NCBI RefSeq assembly: GCF_012034335.1
Contig: NZ_JAATHJ010000010.1
Span: 35,410 to 99,409 of the forward strand
Direction: 5' to 3'
DNA: 64,000 nt
Origin: Alkalicoccus luteus
Lineage (GTDB): Bacteria; Bacillota; Bacilli; Bacillales; Salisediminibacteriaceae
The notes under the pieces were generated by a model. That model was not told the origin of the DNA. It saw only the letters and a list, made by a program, of their open reading frames with translations, and did no database searches. Each line of letters opens with the position of its first letter. The first letter of the stretch is position 1. This document shows positions 43,113-52,530 of the stretch, in pieces. Position numbers and translations under genes: made by a program.

Positions 43113-45176
43113 ATGGCAAAGAAGCAAAAATCATTTCACCAGCCGGAATACTATCTGAACAGGGAATTAAGCTGGCTGCGTTTCAACGAACGCGTGCTTG
43201 AAGAAGCACAGGATTCTTCCAATCCGCTATTGGAGCGGCTGAAATTTCTCGCTATCTTCAGCTCGAACCTGGACGAATTTTTTATGGTGCGGGTGGCCGG
43301 TTTGAAAGATCAGGTGAGCGCCGGTTATAACAGACCTGACAATAAAACCGCACTTACACCAAAACAACAGCTCGAGAAGATTGCAGACGTTAACCGTGAG
43401 CTTACTGGCAGACAGTATGCACACTTCAAAACAGTCATTCAGCCGAAACTGAAAAAAGAAGGTATCATAGAGAAACAGGTGCAGGATCTTAGCTCCACCG
43501 CCTATAAGAAACAGGAAAACCATTTTAAAAATTATATCCTTCCTGTGCTGACGCCTATGGCGATCGATGCGTTCCGGCCTTTTCCTAAACTGTCGAATAA
43601 AAGCCTGAATCTTGCAGTCGTACTGGAATTCGGTGCAGAGAGAAAACTGGCTATCGTCCAGGTTCCGTCAGTTCTCCATCGAACCGTTTTTACAGAGGAA
43701 GCTGCCTACATCATGCTGGAAGATGTGATCAGTGAATTTATCGGTATTCTGTTCAGCGGCAGCCGCGTCATCAGTGTTTCCCCTTTCCGAATCACCAGGA
43801 ACGCTGACCTGACCATTCATGAAGAAGGAGCACGCGATTTGCTTAAGGAAATTGAAAAAGAACTAAAAAAACGAAAATGGGGTGCAGCTGTCCGTTTTGA
43901 GTACATGGAAAACCGGATGGACGACGATGTGCTGTCGCTGCTGATGAAAGTGCTGGAACTAGAGGAGCAGGATCTGTATAAACTCGATGGTCCGCTTGAT
44001 CTCACATTTCTTTTCAGGCTGTATAAAGATCTGGAGCCCCATCACGAGCACCTCGTTTTTGAAACGGCTATTCCTCAGCCGCCAGCCGATCTGCACAATG
44101 AAAATGTACTGAACATTTTGCAGGAAAGAGATGTTTTTCTGCATCATCCATATGAATCATTCCAGCCTGTCGTTGACTTAATGATGCAGGCAGCCGAGGA
44201 CGAAAATGTGCTGGCGATTAAGCAGACGTTATATCGGGTAAGCGGTGACAGCCCGGTGATAGCTGCGCTGGCTCGCGCTGCCGAGGCAGGCAAACAAGTG
44301 ACCGTGCTGGTTGAGCTGAAAGCCCGTTTCGACGAGGAAAACAACATTCAGTGGGCTAAGCAGCTGGAAAAAGCCGGATGTCACGTTATCTACGGGATCA
44401 CCGGATTAAAAACCCACAGCAAAATTACGCTCATCGTTCGGCATGATCAAAACCGGATTCAGCGCTTTGTTCATTTAGGCACAGGCAATTACAACGATTC
44501 GACGGCGAAGCTCTATACCGACATGGGCATGCTGACAACAAAAGAGTCATTCGGAATTGACGCAACTAACTTTTTTAACTACTTAAGCGGCTACAGCTCC
44601 AAGCCGGACTGGAAGGAAATCGCAACTGTTCCATTTGAAATACGGGAAGCGTTCTTAAAGCAAATTGATATGGAGATAGATTCTCACAAAAAGCATGGCG
44701 GCGGCCGTATTATCGTCAAGATGAATTCTCTTACCGACAAACCACTGATCATGAAGCTTTACGAAGCGAGCTGCGCTGGTGTAGAGATTGATCTGATTAT
44801 CAGGGGGATCTGCTGCCTGAAGCCTGGCGTTAAAGGCATCAGTGAGAACATACGTGTGACAAGCATTCTCGGAAGGTTTCTTGAGCACAGCCGGGTCTTT
44901 TACTACCGACAGAACGGTGCCGACCGCATTTATTTATCCTCTGCCGACTGGATGACCCGCAATATGGAAAAACGGATAGAAATTGTTTTTCCCGTGTATG
45001 ACGTAAATATGAAAGCTCGTATTCTGGACGTGCTGCATATCTCGCTAAAGGACAATCAAAAAGCTCGCCGAATGAACCCGGACGGCTCGTATGAATATAT
45101 TAGAAACGAAAAGCCTCCTGTTAACAGCCAGGTCCTTTTACAGGAAATGGCTCAAGGAGAATCGGAAGACAGCTAA
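43113..45176 (+). CDS. ppk1: Polyphosphate kinase 1
   Basis: 687 residues. Reversibly builds polyphosphate from ATP. ATG 43113 (MAKKQKSFHQPEYYLNRELS) follows a GGGTG site. N domain with LSWLRFNERVLEEAQD, head domain, and two PLD-type C domains with the catalytic histidines in GLKTHSKITLIVR and ILGRFLEHSRVFYY. Probably co-transcribed with ppx. Confidence 0.95.
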   Translation: MAKKQKSFHQPEYYLNRELSWLRFNERVLEEAQDSSNPLLERLKFLAIFSSNLDEFFMVRVAGLKDQVSAGYNRPDNKTALTPKQQLEKIADVNRELTGRQYAHFKTVIQPKLKKEGIIEKQVQDLSSTAYKKQENHFKNYILPVLTPMAIDAFRPFPKLSNKSLNLAVVLEFGAERKLAIVQVPSVLHRTVFTEEAAYIMLEDVISEFIGILFSGSRVISVSPFRITRNADLTIHEEGARDLLKEIEKELKKRKWGAAVRFEYMENRMDDDVLSLLMKVLELEEQDLYKLDGPLDLTFLFRLYKDLEPHHEHLVFETAIPQPPADLHNENVLNILQERDVFLHHPYESFQPVVDLMMQAAEDENVLAIKQTLYRVSGDSPVIAALARAAEAGKQVTVLVELKARFDEENNIQWAKQLEKAGCHVIYGITGLKTHSKITLIVRHDQNRIQRFVHLGTGNYNDSTAKLYTDMGMLTTKESFGIDATNFFNYLSGYSSKPDWKEIATVPFEIREAFLKQIDMEIDSHKKHGGGRIIVKMNSLTDKPLIMKLYEASCAGVEIDLIIRGICCLKPGVKGISENIRVTSILGRFLEHSRVFYYRQNGADRIYLSSADWMTRNMEKRIEIVFPVYDVNMKARILDVLHISLKDNQKARRMNPDGSYEYIRNEKPPVNSQVLLQEMAQGESEDS

Positions 45177-45202
45177 GCAACCGCAGCATAAAAGTAAACG
45201 TA

Positions 45203-45240
45203 AAACCGGTGTACAGATTCCACTCTGTACACCGGTTTCA
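45203..45240. terminator. Bidirectional terminator between ppk1 and the transglycosylase gene
   Basis: AAACCGGTGTACAG pairs perfectly with its complement around an 8-nt loop, with T-run on one side and A-run on the other. Confidence 0.9.
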
Positions 45241-45250
45241 TATTTTCTGA

Positions 45251-45958
45251 TCAGCGGGAAGCCATGCTTTCCGCTTCTTCCTGAATTTTCACAGCATACC
45301 AGCTTTCAGCATCTCCATGCTCTTCTACATATGCTTCCATGCCGTTCATGCCTCTATGGTAAGCCGTTAATGCATAATCCCAGTCTTCGTATTTATCATA
45401 CAAATAGTCCAGGTAGGTAACCGATAGCTGAATCGCATAGTGTGGATCATACAGTAATTCTTTCTCATACGGTAATCCTGCTTTTTCAGCAATCCACGGA
45501 CCTGTGTTTTCCATAAACTGGGCAAGCCCATAGGCATGACCATAAGCTGTTTCCGGACCTACAAGATCAGGATCAAACGTACCTCCGGTTTCAATCCTGA
45601 GCAGTTCGTAAACAAGCAGCGGGCTGATACCATGCTTTTCGGCTTCAAGTGCAAGGAGCAGACCCCAATCCTTCCTGAACTCTCCTTCACTGTCTTCATA
45701 CAGCAGCTTCGCTGTCTCCAGAGCTTCTTCCCAATTAGCTGCACCTGATACGGCATACTCCGGCGGGAGCTCGCTTATTTCTTCCTGCAGTGAGAGAAAA
45801 TGTTCATCTATTTCTGTTCTGATTTCTTTCGTTTCTCTGTCCATACCAGTCAGCTCATTCACTTCCTGCTGCGCTTCCATATAGCCGCTCCCTAGAGAGA
45901 AAACGGTTACGATCAACAGCGCGGCCGCTGCCAGCATCGATATAAAAGAACGATCCAA
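45251..45958 (-). CDS. Membrane-anchored lytic transglycosylase (SLT domain)
   Basis: 235 residues. TTG at 45958 is the best start, with GGAGG 8 nt upstream; an ATG at 45976 is in the ribosome-site region. One N-terminal membrane helix, an acidic coiled-coil stretch, then the SLT domain: catalytic Glu in LLVYELLRIETGG, AYGLAQFMENTG and the DYALTAYHRGMNGMEAY C-terminal block. Cleaves peptidoglycan at the outer membrane face. Related to the YjbJ group. Confidence 0.88.
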   Translation of the reverse strand: MDRSFISMLAAAALLIVTVFSLGSGYMEAQQEVNELTGMDRETKEIRTEIDEHFLSLQEEISELPPEYAVSGAANWEEALETAKLLYEDSEGEFRKDWGLLLALEAEKHGISPLLVYELLRIETGGTFDPDLVGPETAYGHAYGLAQFMENTGPWIAEKAGLPYEKELLYDPHYAIQLSVTYLDYLYDKYEDWDYALTAYHRGMNGMEAYVEEHGDAESWYAVKIQEEAESMASR

Positions 45959-46045
45959 TCTTTGTTCCTCCTTCATTTCATGACACACCGATTGACACAA
46001 TAAACCATGATAACGAAGGCGAAAAAAAATTGCAAGTAACTGCGG

Positions 46046-46930
46046 TTACGAGGTTATTTCTGCTTCTCTGCCGGCTCCCGGACGCCGGAGCAGTCTAATG
46101 AAATACCCTCTTTTTGGCGCGAAGAAGAACGCTAGTGCAAAAAAGCACGAAGCCGCAAGGACAATGGAACCTCCGGAAGCCACATCGTAAACGACAGAAG
46201 CAAAAAGCCCGATAACGGATGAAAGAACTCCAAACATGGCTGACAGAGCGATCATGACAGGAAAACGATCCGTCAGAAGGTATGCCGTTGCTCCCGGTGT
46301 AATCAGCATTGCTACTACGAGAATAATACCAACCGTCTGCAAGGACGCTACAGTTACGAGAGAGAGCAGAAACATAAACATATAGTGAATACGTTTGACC
46401 GGAAAACCAGCTGCTCTTGCCATCGTTTCATCAAACGTACTGAGCAGCAGCGGCCTGTAAAAGATGACGATGCTGATCAGCACAACGGCACCAATGGCTA
46501 GCGTCGTGTAAAAATTCGCGGATGAGACAGCGAGTACATTTCCAAACAAATAGTGCATCAGGTCGACCGAAGTACCTCTGAGCGAAGTCATCACAACAAT
46601 ACCGAGGGCAAACATCGCAGTAAACATAATCCCGATCGATGCATCATCTTTAATTCGGCTGTTCCGTGATACAAATCCAATCGCAAGCGCTGTTGCAACC
46701 CCTGTAATAAACGCGCCGATAAACATGCTTGTGCCCAGCATATAAGAAAAAACAACACCCGGAAGAACAGCGTGAGAAATAGCGTCCCCCATCAGGGCCA
46801 TGCCTCTGAGGATAATAAAGCACCCTGTTACTCCGCAGATGATTCCGACAAGAACCGATGTGTATAAGGCGTTCTGAAGGTAAGGATACTGAGCCACCTG
46901 CTGAATGAACATAGTGATTTCATTTATCAT
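46046..46930 (-). CDS. mntC: Manganese-type metal ABC transporter permease
   Basis: 294 residues, ABC-3 family with about eight helices. The pattern GMALMGDAISHAVLPGVVFSY and IILVVAMLITPGATAYLLTDRF is typical of MntC/SitC-type manganese permeases. The start overlaps the stop of the ATPase gene (ATGA). The binding protein gene (mntA) is not adjacent. Manganese is the likely substrate given the MntR-like box upstream; zinc or iron are less likely. Confidence 0.88.
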   Translation of the reverse strand: MINEITMFIQQVAQYPYLQNALYTSVLVGIICGVTGCFIILRGMALMGDAISHAVLPGVVFSYMLGTSMFIGAFITGVATALAIGFVSRNSRIKDDASIGIMFTAMFALGIVVMTSLRGTSVDLMHYLFGNVLAVSSANFYTTLAIGAVVLISIVIFYRPLLLSTFDETMARAAGFPVKRIHYMFMFLLSLVTVASLQTVGIILVVAMLITPGATAYLLTDRFPVMIALSAMFGVLSSVIGLFASVVYDVASGGSIVLAASCFFALAFFFAPKRGYFIRLLRRPGAGREAEITS

Positions 46931-47679
46931 GGTCCAACAACCACCATTTCCTTATCGGACTGCAGAACCGCAGCGTTGTCTCCGTAAGCTGCTTTAATGG
47001 TATCTGCCCGAAATGCTTCCTGAACCGGGCCTGATGCAATTAAATGCCCGTTCAGAAGAATCAGCTCGTCAAAATACGTCTCTACTTTGCTTAAATCGTG
47101 GTGAACAACGAAAATGGTTTTTCCCTCGTTTTTTAATTTCTTCAACAAACTGACGATAATTTTTTCAGAGTTCATATCAATGCCTACGAACGGTTCGTCG
47201 AGAAAGAAATAATCGGTGTCCTGAGCCAGAGCCCTGGCGATAAACACTCGCTGCTGCTGGCCTCCTGATAATTCTCCGATCTGCCTTCCGGCAAACTGCT
47301 CCATTCCCACTTGCTTGAGGGCTTCAAGTGCCTTCTTTTTATCTGACTGCGCGAGTCTGCGGTACCATGGAACATGAACAAACCGCCCCATTGTTACCAC
47401 GTCCTTCACAAGAACAGGAAAATCCCAGTCAATATCAGAACGCTGAGGCACATAGGCAATGTTGCTGCGGTGTTTATCTACCGGCTCTCCGGAAAATTGC
47501 ACGCTTCCGCTGTATTTTTCCAGACCCAGCATGGATTTCATCAACGTGGATTTGCCAGCTCCGTTAGGTCCTACGATTCCGATAATTCGCCCTGCCCCTA
47601 TATCAAATGAGATATGTTGCAGCGCCTGCTTTCCGTAATAGTGGACGGAGAGGTCTTTTACTGAAATTGTATTCTGCAT
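46927..47679 (-). CDS. mntB: Manganese-type metal ABC transporter ATP-binding protein
   Basis: 250 residues starting MQNTISVKDLSVHYYGKQAL at ATG 47679 with AGGAGG 8 nt upstream. Walker A GPNGAGKSTL, signature ELSGGQQQRVFIARAL, Walker B FFLDEPFVGID and the H-loop VHHD. The PQRSDIDWDFPV segment is common in Mn/Fe uptake ATPases. Its own promoter and an MntR-like box lie upstream. Unlike ZnuC it has no histidine tail. Confidence 0.9.
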   Translation of the reverse strand: MQNTISVKDLSVHYYGKQALQHISFDIGAGRIIGIVGPNGAGKSTLMKSMLGLEKYSGSVQFSGEPVDKHRSNIAYVPQRSDIDWDFPVLVKDVVTMGRFVHVPWYRRLAQSDKKKALEALKQVGMEQFAGRQIGELSGGQQQRVFIARALAQDTDYFFLDEPFVGIDMNSEKIIVSLLKKLKNEGKTIFVVHHDLSKVETYFDELILLNGHLIASGPVQEAFRADTIKAAYGDNAAVLQSDKEMVVVGP

Positions 47680-47709
47680 TTGCAGCACCTCCTGTACCAG
47701 CTTCCAAAA

Positions 47710-47725
47710 GTTGCACAAAGGAAAC
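47710..47725. promoter_or_regulatory. MntR-like operator
   Basis: GTTGCACAAAGGAAAC matches the B. subtilis MntR box (TTTGCCTTAAGGAAAC) in 12 of 16 positions, including both outer half-sites. It lies about 11-26 nt downstream of the predicted transcription start of mntBC. Confidence 0.65.
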
Positions 47726-47742
47726 TTTTTTATCATAACTCA

Positions 47743-47771
47743 ATTATAAGGCAGAAGATGCTTAGATGCAA
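47743..47771 (-). promoter_or_regulatory. SigA promoter of mntBC
   Basis: TTGCAT (-35), 17-bp spacer and a consensus TATAAT (-10) on the minus strand. Confidence 0.75.
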
Positions 47772-48012
47772 TCGATGTTTATCTGCTCTGCTTGCAGACC
47801 GTCAGACTCTTTTAATCAGTTTAGGTGTTAAGGTTCGGCTCGATATTCCTGAGTCGACAGTGCGGCTATGTCCTTTCAGTTTCAGAGACAGCCTGAGCGC
47901 AGGGTCAGGCGTTACATCACCGGAATTGCTAGTTGTGACGATTTTGCTCATTTGAATATCTTTTGAAGAAACTCATGGCATTACGAATGCAAGAGCAGCA
48001 CACAAAAACCAG
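47772..48012. other. Non-coding gap between mntB promoter and nfo terminator
   Basis: About 240 bp without a recognisable gene. The minus strand holds a 49-codon open frame (47951-47802) with no ribosome site. I see no further repeat or RNA. Confidence 0.4.
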
Positions 48013-48043
48013 AAAAATCCGCCTGCTCAGGTGAACAGGCGGA
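48013..48043 (-). terminator. Terminator of nfo
   Basis: TCCGCCTG pairs with CAGGCGGA around a 10-nt loop, with TTTTT after it on the minus strand. Confidence 0.9.
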
Positions 48044-48056
48044 ACGTATTTGCAGC

Positions 48057-48947
48057 TTACAGCTGTTGAATTTTTTCCTTCAGTGAGCTGTCAAATTGCC
48101 GATTTTTGATCATGTTTATTTCATGCTTATACGGAGCTTTTTTATTTTTCTTGTCTTCTCCGACATAAGGCGTTTCCAGTATTTTCGGCACCTGGCTGAA
48201 TGTATCGTGATAGATAATACGTTCAAGCGCCTCAAAACCAATATGCCCGAAACCGATATTCTCATGACGGTCTTTTCCTGCCCCGCACTCATTCTTGCTG
48301 TCATTGACATGAACAACTTTGATACGGTCCAAACCTACCGTACGGTCAAACTTATCCAATACGCCATCCAGGTCGTGGACGAGATCATACCCTGCATCAT
48401 GCACGTGGCACGTATCAAAACATACGGAAAGCTTTTCATTATGCGTCACACCGTCGATAATAGCGGCTAACTCTTCAAAGCTGCGTCCGCATTCGGAACC
48501 TTTACCAGCCATCGTTTCCAGCGCAATCTGAACATCCTGATCAGGATCTATTACTTCGTTCAGGCCTTCAATAATTTTCTGAATGCCCGTTTCTGCTCCA
48601 GCTCCGACGTGAGCTCCGGGATGAAGCACAATCTGACGGGATCCGAGTGCCTCAGTCCGGTCTATTTCGCTTCTTAAAAAGTCGATTCCCAGCTGAAAAG
48701 TTTCCGGTTTAACCGTATTTGCTATGTTAATAATATACGGAGCGTGAACGACAATGTCGGACATGCCATTTTCCTTCATATGAAGGCTGCCCGCCTCTAT
48801 ATTCAATTCTTCGATCGGCTTTCTGCGGGTGTTCTGGGGTGCTCCCGTATAAATCATAAAGGTAGTGGCTCCGTAGGAAGCAGCTTCCTCGCTTGCTCCC
48901 TGGAGCATTTTCTTCCCATTCATTGAAACATGAGATCCTATAAGCAA
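48057..48947 (-). CDS. nfo: Deoxyribonuclease IV (endonuclease IV)
   Basis: AP endonuclease of base excision repair, 296 residues. TTG at 48947 is chosen for GGGAGG 8 nt upstream; the protein then starts [20 protein letters not shown], as in B. subtilis Nfo. Zinc-site motifs include [56 protein letters not shown] and [10 protein letters not shown]. Follows cshB as in B. subtilis. Confidence 0.96.
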   Translation of the reverse strand: MLIGSHVSMNGKKMLQGASEEAASYGATTFMIYTGAPQNTRRKPIEELNIEAGSLHMKENGMSDIVVHAPYIINIANTVKPETFQLGIDFLRSEIDRTEALGSRQIVLHPGAHVGAGAETGIQKIIEGLNEVIDPDQDVQIALETMAGKGSECGRSFEELAAIIDGVTHNEKLSVCFDTCHVHDAGYDLVHDLDGVLDKFDRTVGLDRIKVVHVNDSKNECGAGKDRHENIGFGHIGFEALERIIYHDTFSQVPKILETPYVGEDKKNKKAPYKHEINMIKNRQFDSSLKEKIQQL

Positions 48948-48970
48948 TGTGTTATCCTCCCTTGCATTCA

Positions 48971-50275
48971 TCACTTGCGGCCGCGTGTGTCTTTGGCAGT
49001 GCTGCGTCGTTCAATTCTGCGCTTTCGCTTATGCTCCCGCTCTGCTTTCGCGCGGGCTTTTTTCTTATATGCAGGCTTCACTTTAGTACCTTTACGCTTC
49101 ATGGGCATAGGTGTCTGCTTCGCCGGACGGTTTTCCGACCGTCTTTCCACAGTGACCCAGCCGCCCTGCTTCCATTCTTTGTACTCAAACGTGATTCCTT
49201 TTTGTCTGAGCTTTGCAATCGCTGCTTCATCACTTCTGCTGAACAGCGTAATACTAAGACCGTCCCAGCCGGCTCTCGCAGTGCGTCCGGACCGATGAAT
49301 GTAGTAATCCAGCTCTGTCGGAATCTCTGCATTAATGATGTGACTGACGCCTGTAATATCGATTCCTCTTGCTATAAGATCTGTTGCGACGAGATACTGA
49401 ACGTCCGCATCCTGCAGGCGCTTCAGCACTTTTTTGCGCTTACGGGGCGCAATGCCGCCGTGCAAAAGATCCACATTGAGCCCTTTATCTAACAGAACGG
49501 AGTAAATTGAGTCTGCCGTTTCTTTCGTATTACAAAAAACGATCGCAAGAAACGGGTTAATCCGTTCTGTCAGCTTTACAATCACTTCCTCTTTTGGACG
49601 GTCTTTGTCACTGATCAGCCAGTGAACGAGATTTTCGGGTGAAAGTTCCTTCGGTTTTACTTCAATTTGCTTTGGCTGACTCATGTACTTTTTCAGAAAT
49701 GGCATGAGACTTTCCGGGATTGTAGCGGAAAAGACCATCAGCTGCGTATCATCATGCAGAGAAGCAGCAATCCCGTTGACTTCCTCTAAAAAGCCCAGTT
49801 CCAGCATCTGATCTGCTTCATCGACGATAAATCCTTTTACCGTGTCTGTTTTTAGCGCCTGCTCCCGGATCATATCGAGAACTCTGCCCGGGGTGCCGAC
49901 AATAATGTGCTGGCCTGCAGATACTTTATCCAGCATCCGTACACGGTCTGTTCCACCCGTGACCAAGATCGATGTGACATCATCAGGAGCATAGTCCTGC
50001 AGAACGCCATACAGCTGTGAAGCGAGCTCCCGCGTTGGTGCTGTAATGATATACTGTGTTTTCTTGTCTGCCGGATTGACGTTCGTCAATAGAGGAAGCA
50101 GAAAAGCGAGTGTTTTTCCGGTTCCTGTCTGTGATTTACCGATTACGTCCTGGCCGCGCAGAATGGACGGAATAAGCCGCTCCTGTATTTCTGTAGGCTG
50201 TGAAATGTTGTTTGTCTTTAAACGATCGATTAATTCCGCTCTCAGCTGGAACCGCTCGAAATTATGGTTTGTCAT
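48971..50275 (-). CDS. cshB: DEAD-box RNA helicase CshB
   Basis: 434 residues. Motifs: Q motif near residue 26 (QPTEIQ), [11 protein letters not shown], Ia [31 protein letters not shown] and [24 protein letters not shown]. The C-terminus is highly basic ([19 protein letters not shown]), typical for RNA contacts. B. subtilis CshB (YqfR) works in cold-shock RNA remodelling and sits next to nfo as here. Confidence 0.93.
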   Translation of the reverse strand: MTNHNFERFQLRAELIDRLKTNNISQPTEIQERLIPSILRGQDVIGKSQTGTGKTLAFLLPLLTNVNPADKKTQYIITAPTRELASQLYGVLQDYAPDDVTSILVTGGTDRVRMLDKVSAGQHIIVGTPGRVLDMIREQALKTDTVKGFIVDEADQMLELGFLEEVNGIAASLHDDTQLMVFSATIPESLMPFLKKYMSQPKQIEVKPKELSPENLVHWLISDKDRPKEEVIVKLTERINPFLAIVFCNTKETADSIYSVLLDKGLNVDLLHGGIAPRKRKKVLKRLQDADVQYLVATDLIARGIDITGVSHIINAEIPTELDYYIHRSGRTARAGWDGLSITLFSRSDEAAIAKLRQKGITFEYKEWKQGGWVTVERRSENRPAKQTPMPMKRKGTKVKPAYKKKARAKAEREHKRKRRIERRSTAKDTRGRK

Positions 50276-50421
50276 CTTCTATCATCCTTTGCTTTGTATA
50301 GCCGTTTCTAACCTAACAGTTTATTTTAGCACGATTCTTTGCTCTGGACTATAGGTTTTCGTGTGCTTTTTACCATTATATGATAAACTTAAATCACTAT
50401 GGAAAGAATGGAGGAACGCTG

Positions 50422-50916
50422 ATGTTTACAGTTGGAGATAACGTTGTATACCCCGGCCACGGTGCGGGGAAGGTAAAAGACGTATCCAGAAAAACAATTC
50501 TCAACGAAGAACAGTTCTACTTTGTTATTTTCTTTCCTCTTCAGAAAATTACACTCAGCCTGCCGGAAAAGACGATTCAGGAATCCGGTTTACGACCTGC
50601 GAATACCCAGACAGAATGCGATTCTCTTCTCGCATCCCTTTCAGAACGCGATCCTGTTGATGAATTTCCTAAGCCATCGGGACGGCAGGATGAACGTCTT
50701 CGTTCAGGCTCCATGGATGACTGTGCAGACGTTTTTTTCGAGTTGACATGTAAAAAAACCATCCATCAGAAGCTTCATATGCAGGAAAAAAAGAGCCTCG
50801 AGCTTTCGAGAAAGCTGCTGATCAGCGAACTGATGCTCGTTCACGATGCATCTGAAACAGAAGCAGCCAACATGCTCGACAGTCCAATGGACGCTTTGCT
50901 GAAAGAAAGGCTGTAA
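50422..50916 (+). CDS. CarD/CdnL-like transcriptional regulator
   Basis: 164 residues starting MFTVGDNVVYPGHGAGKVKD at ATG 50422 with GGAGG 7 nt upstream. The N-terminal CarD RNA-polymerase-interacting Tudor-like domain is clear (VGDNVVYPGHGAGKV). The C-terminal half is helical (ELSRKLLISELMLVHDASETEAANML) as in CdnL proteins that bind and stabilise RNA polymerase open complexes. It is a lone gene just upstream of ispH. Confidence 0.85.
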   Translation: MFTVGDNVVYPGHGAGKVKDVSRKTILNEEQFYFVIFFPLQKITLSLPEKTIQESGLRPANTQTECDSLLASLSERDPVDEFPKPSGRQDERLRSGSMDDCADVFFELTCKKTIHQKLHMQEKKSLELSRKLLISELMLVHDASETEAANMLDSPMDALLKERL

Positions 50917-50931
50917 TCTCCTGTACGGTGT

Positions 50932-50960
50932 TTGTCAGGGAAGCCCTCCCGTATTATAAT
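50932..50960 (+). promoter_or_regulatory. Promoter of ispH
   Basis: TTGTCA (-35), 17-bp spacer and consensus TATAAT (-10). Confidence 0.85.
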
Positions 50961-51001
50961 AGGGTGCAGTACGAAGTTATACCGGAGGAGGAGTACCGCC
51001 A

Positions 51002-51958
51002 ATGGAAGTTATGAAAATCTCACCTCGAGGTTACTGCTATGGTGTAGTAGATGCGATGGTGATGGCAAAAGAGGCTGCCGCAGATCCAAATCTGCCGCGT
51101 CCGATCTATATTTTAGGAATGATTGTGCACAATAAGCATGTTACAGATGCTTTTGAAGAAGATGGTGTCATTACTCTCGACGGACCTAACCGTCTTGACA
51201 TACTTAAAAAGGTTGAAAAGGGAACCGTTATCTTTACTGCTCACGGCGTATCGCCTGAAGTACGTAAGCTGGCTGCCGATAAAGGTCTCAAAACGATTGA
51301 TGCTACGTGTCCCGATGTTACTGTGACGCATGATTTAATCCGAGGCAGAAAAGACCAGGGCTACGAATTTATTTATATCGGCAAACGCGGCCATCCGGAA
51401 CCAGAAGGTGCGATCGGTGTAGCGCCTGACATCGTTCATCTTGTAGAAAATATGGATGACGTCGAAAACCTGCACATCGATTCGGAGAAAATCATCATTA
51501 CCAATCAGACAACGATGAGCCAGTGGGATGTCCGCCATCTGATTGAAGCTGCCCATAACCGTTATCCGCATGCGGAGATTCACAACGAGATCTGCAACGC
51601 AACTCAGGTTCGTCAGGAAGCTGTTTCAGAACAGGCTGGCGAAGCAGACCTCCTTCTTGTCGTCGGAGATCCAAAAAGTAATAATTCGAACCGGCTTGCT
51701 CAAGTGTCAAAAGAGGTAGCCGGAACCGAAGCTTACCGGATCAGCAATGTAAACGACATTAATCTGGAATGGTTGAAAGGAATTACTAAAGTTGCCGTTA
51801 CAGCAGGCGCCAGCACACCTACGCTCATCACAAAAGAAGTGATCCGGTTTTTAGATCAGTTTGACGAAGACGACCCGCATACGTGGGATACAACGAGCAC
51901 AGTTAAGCTCTCGAAAATACTTCCGAAAATCCGTAAAAAGCGCACAGCTGGAAAATAG
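51002..51958 (+). CDS. ispH: 4-hydroxy-3-methylbut-2-enyl diphosphate reductase
   Basis: Last enzyme of the MEP pathway, forming IPP and DMAPP from HMBPP. 318 residues. The [4Fe-4S] cysteines are in [21 protein letters not shown] and [19 protein letters not shown] and TAHGVSPEV hold the substrate histidines. GGAGGAGGAG precedes the ATG. The YqfP orthologue; its partner IspG is at 36.4 kb. Confidence 0.96.
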   Translation: MEVMKISPRGYCYGVVDAMVMAKEAAADPNLPRPIYILGMIVHNKHVTDAFEEDGVITLDGPNRLDILKKVEKGTVIFTAHGVSPEVRKLAADKGLKTIDATCPDVTVTHDLIRGRKDQGYEFIYIGKRGHPEPEGAIGVAPDIVHLVENMDDVENLHIDSEKIIITNQTTMSQWDVRHLIEAAHNRYPHAEIHNEICNATQVRQEAVSEQAGEADLLLVVGDPKSNNSNRLAQVSKEVAGTEAYRISNVNDINLEWLKGITKVAVTAGASTPTLITKEVIRFLDQFDEDDPHTWDTTSTVKLSKILPKIRKKRTAGK

Positions 51959-51973
51959 CTTCGTGATGATCAA

Positions 51974-52006
51974 GAAAGCCCGGAGACAGTTTGTCTCCGG
52001 GCTTTC
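51974..52006 (+). terminator. Terminator of ispH
   Basis: GAAAGCCCGGAGACA pairs perfectly with TGTCTCCGGGCTTTC around a 3-nt loop. The same stem recurs at 53159-53187. Confidence 0.9.
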
Positions 52007-52059
52007 AGAGTGTGGATAAAGTCATTTTAAGTGAATAACGTTGCATCTGCCTGTATCTG

Positions 52060-52167
52060 CGGACACTCGCTTTCCGGAGGGAACGGGCTCAGCTAACCGC
52101 TTCCTCCTGCTGTCGGAAGCGCTGGATCTTCGCCTCGTTCTGATCCTCCTGGAGTCGAGATCCTCCG
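52060..52167. repeat. Intergenic repeat element A (Bacillaceae type)
   Basis: GGACACTCGCTTTCCGGAGG at one end faces GGAGTCGAGATCCTCCG at the other, with a CTCCTGC-like centre. This resembles the GC-rich intergenic repeats often seen in Bacillaceae genomes. No protein is plausible here. The family name is not known to me. Confidence 0.5.
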
Positions 52168-52372
52168 ATGTCGGCAGCTGGCAGTGCGTTTCACGTACCT
52201 GGTTAGGACCGCACGATCGGCTTCCATTCAGGATAGAACTTTCCCGATGAAACGTTTCGATGTTGAATAGGGCTGCCAGTCCTTCATCGAATGCATGATA
52301 AACGGAAAAAACAGTCACGGCTGCCTAGTGTGACGTTGTTCTCCAAGAAGCAGAGCCGTTTCCCCGATGTGT

Positions 52373-52472
52373 CCGGCGGAGACGCCAGTGGAAGCCGCGC
52401 AGTCTGAAGATCCTTTCTCAGGGGTCACCCTGAGAAATAGCTGAAGGCCAGCCCACGGCAAGCTTCCGCCGG
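52373..52472. repeat. Intergenic repeat element B, nested inverted repeats
   Basis: Outer arms CCGGCGGA and TCCGCCGG enclose a central hairpin, TTTCTCAGGG pairing with CCCTGAGAAA around a 4-nt loop (52414-52437). The style resembles Bacillaceae intergenic palindromic elements. No coding potential is recognised. Confidence 0.5.
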
Positions 52473-52530
52473 TAAACAGAGAGGAAATACAACTAAACGA
52501 ATAAACATGTAAGTTGTAAGACTTTTTCAA

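Noticed and set aside
47802..47951. 49-codon minus-strand frame in the mntB-nfo gap
   Set aside because: No ribosome site and no recognisable family.
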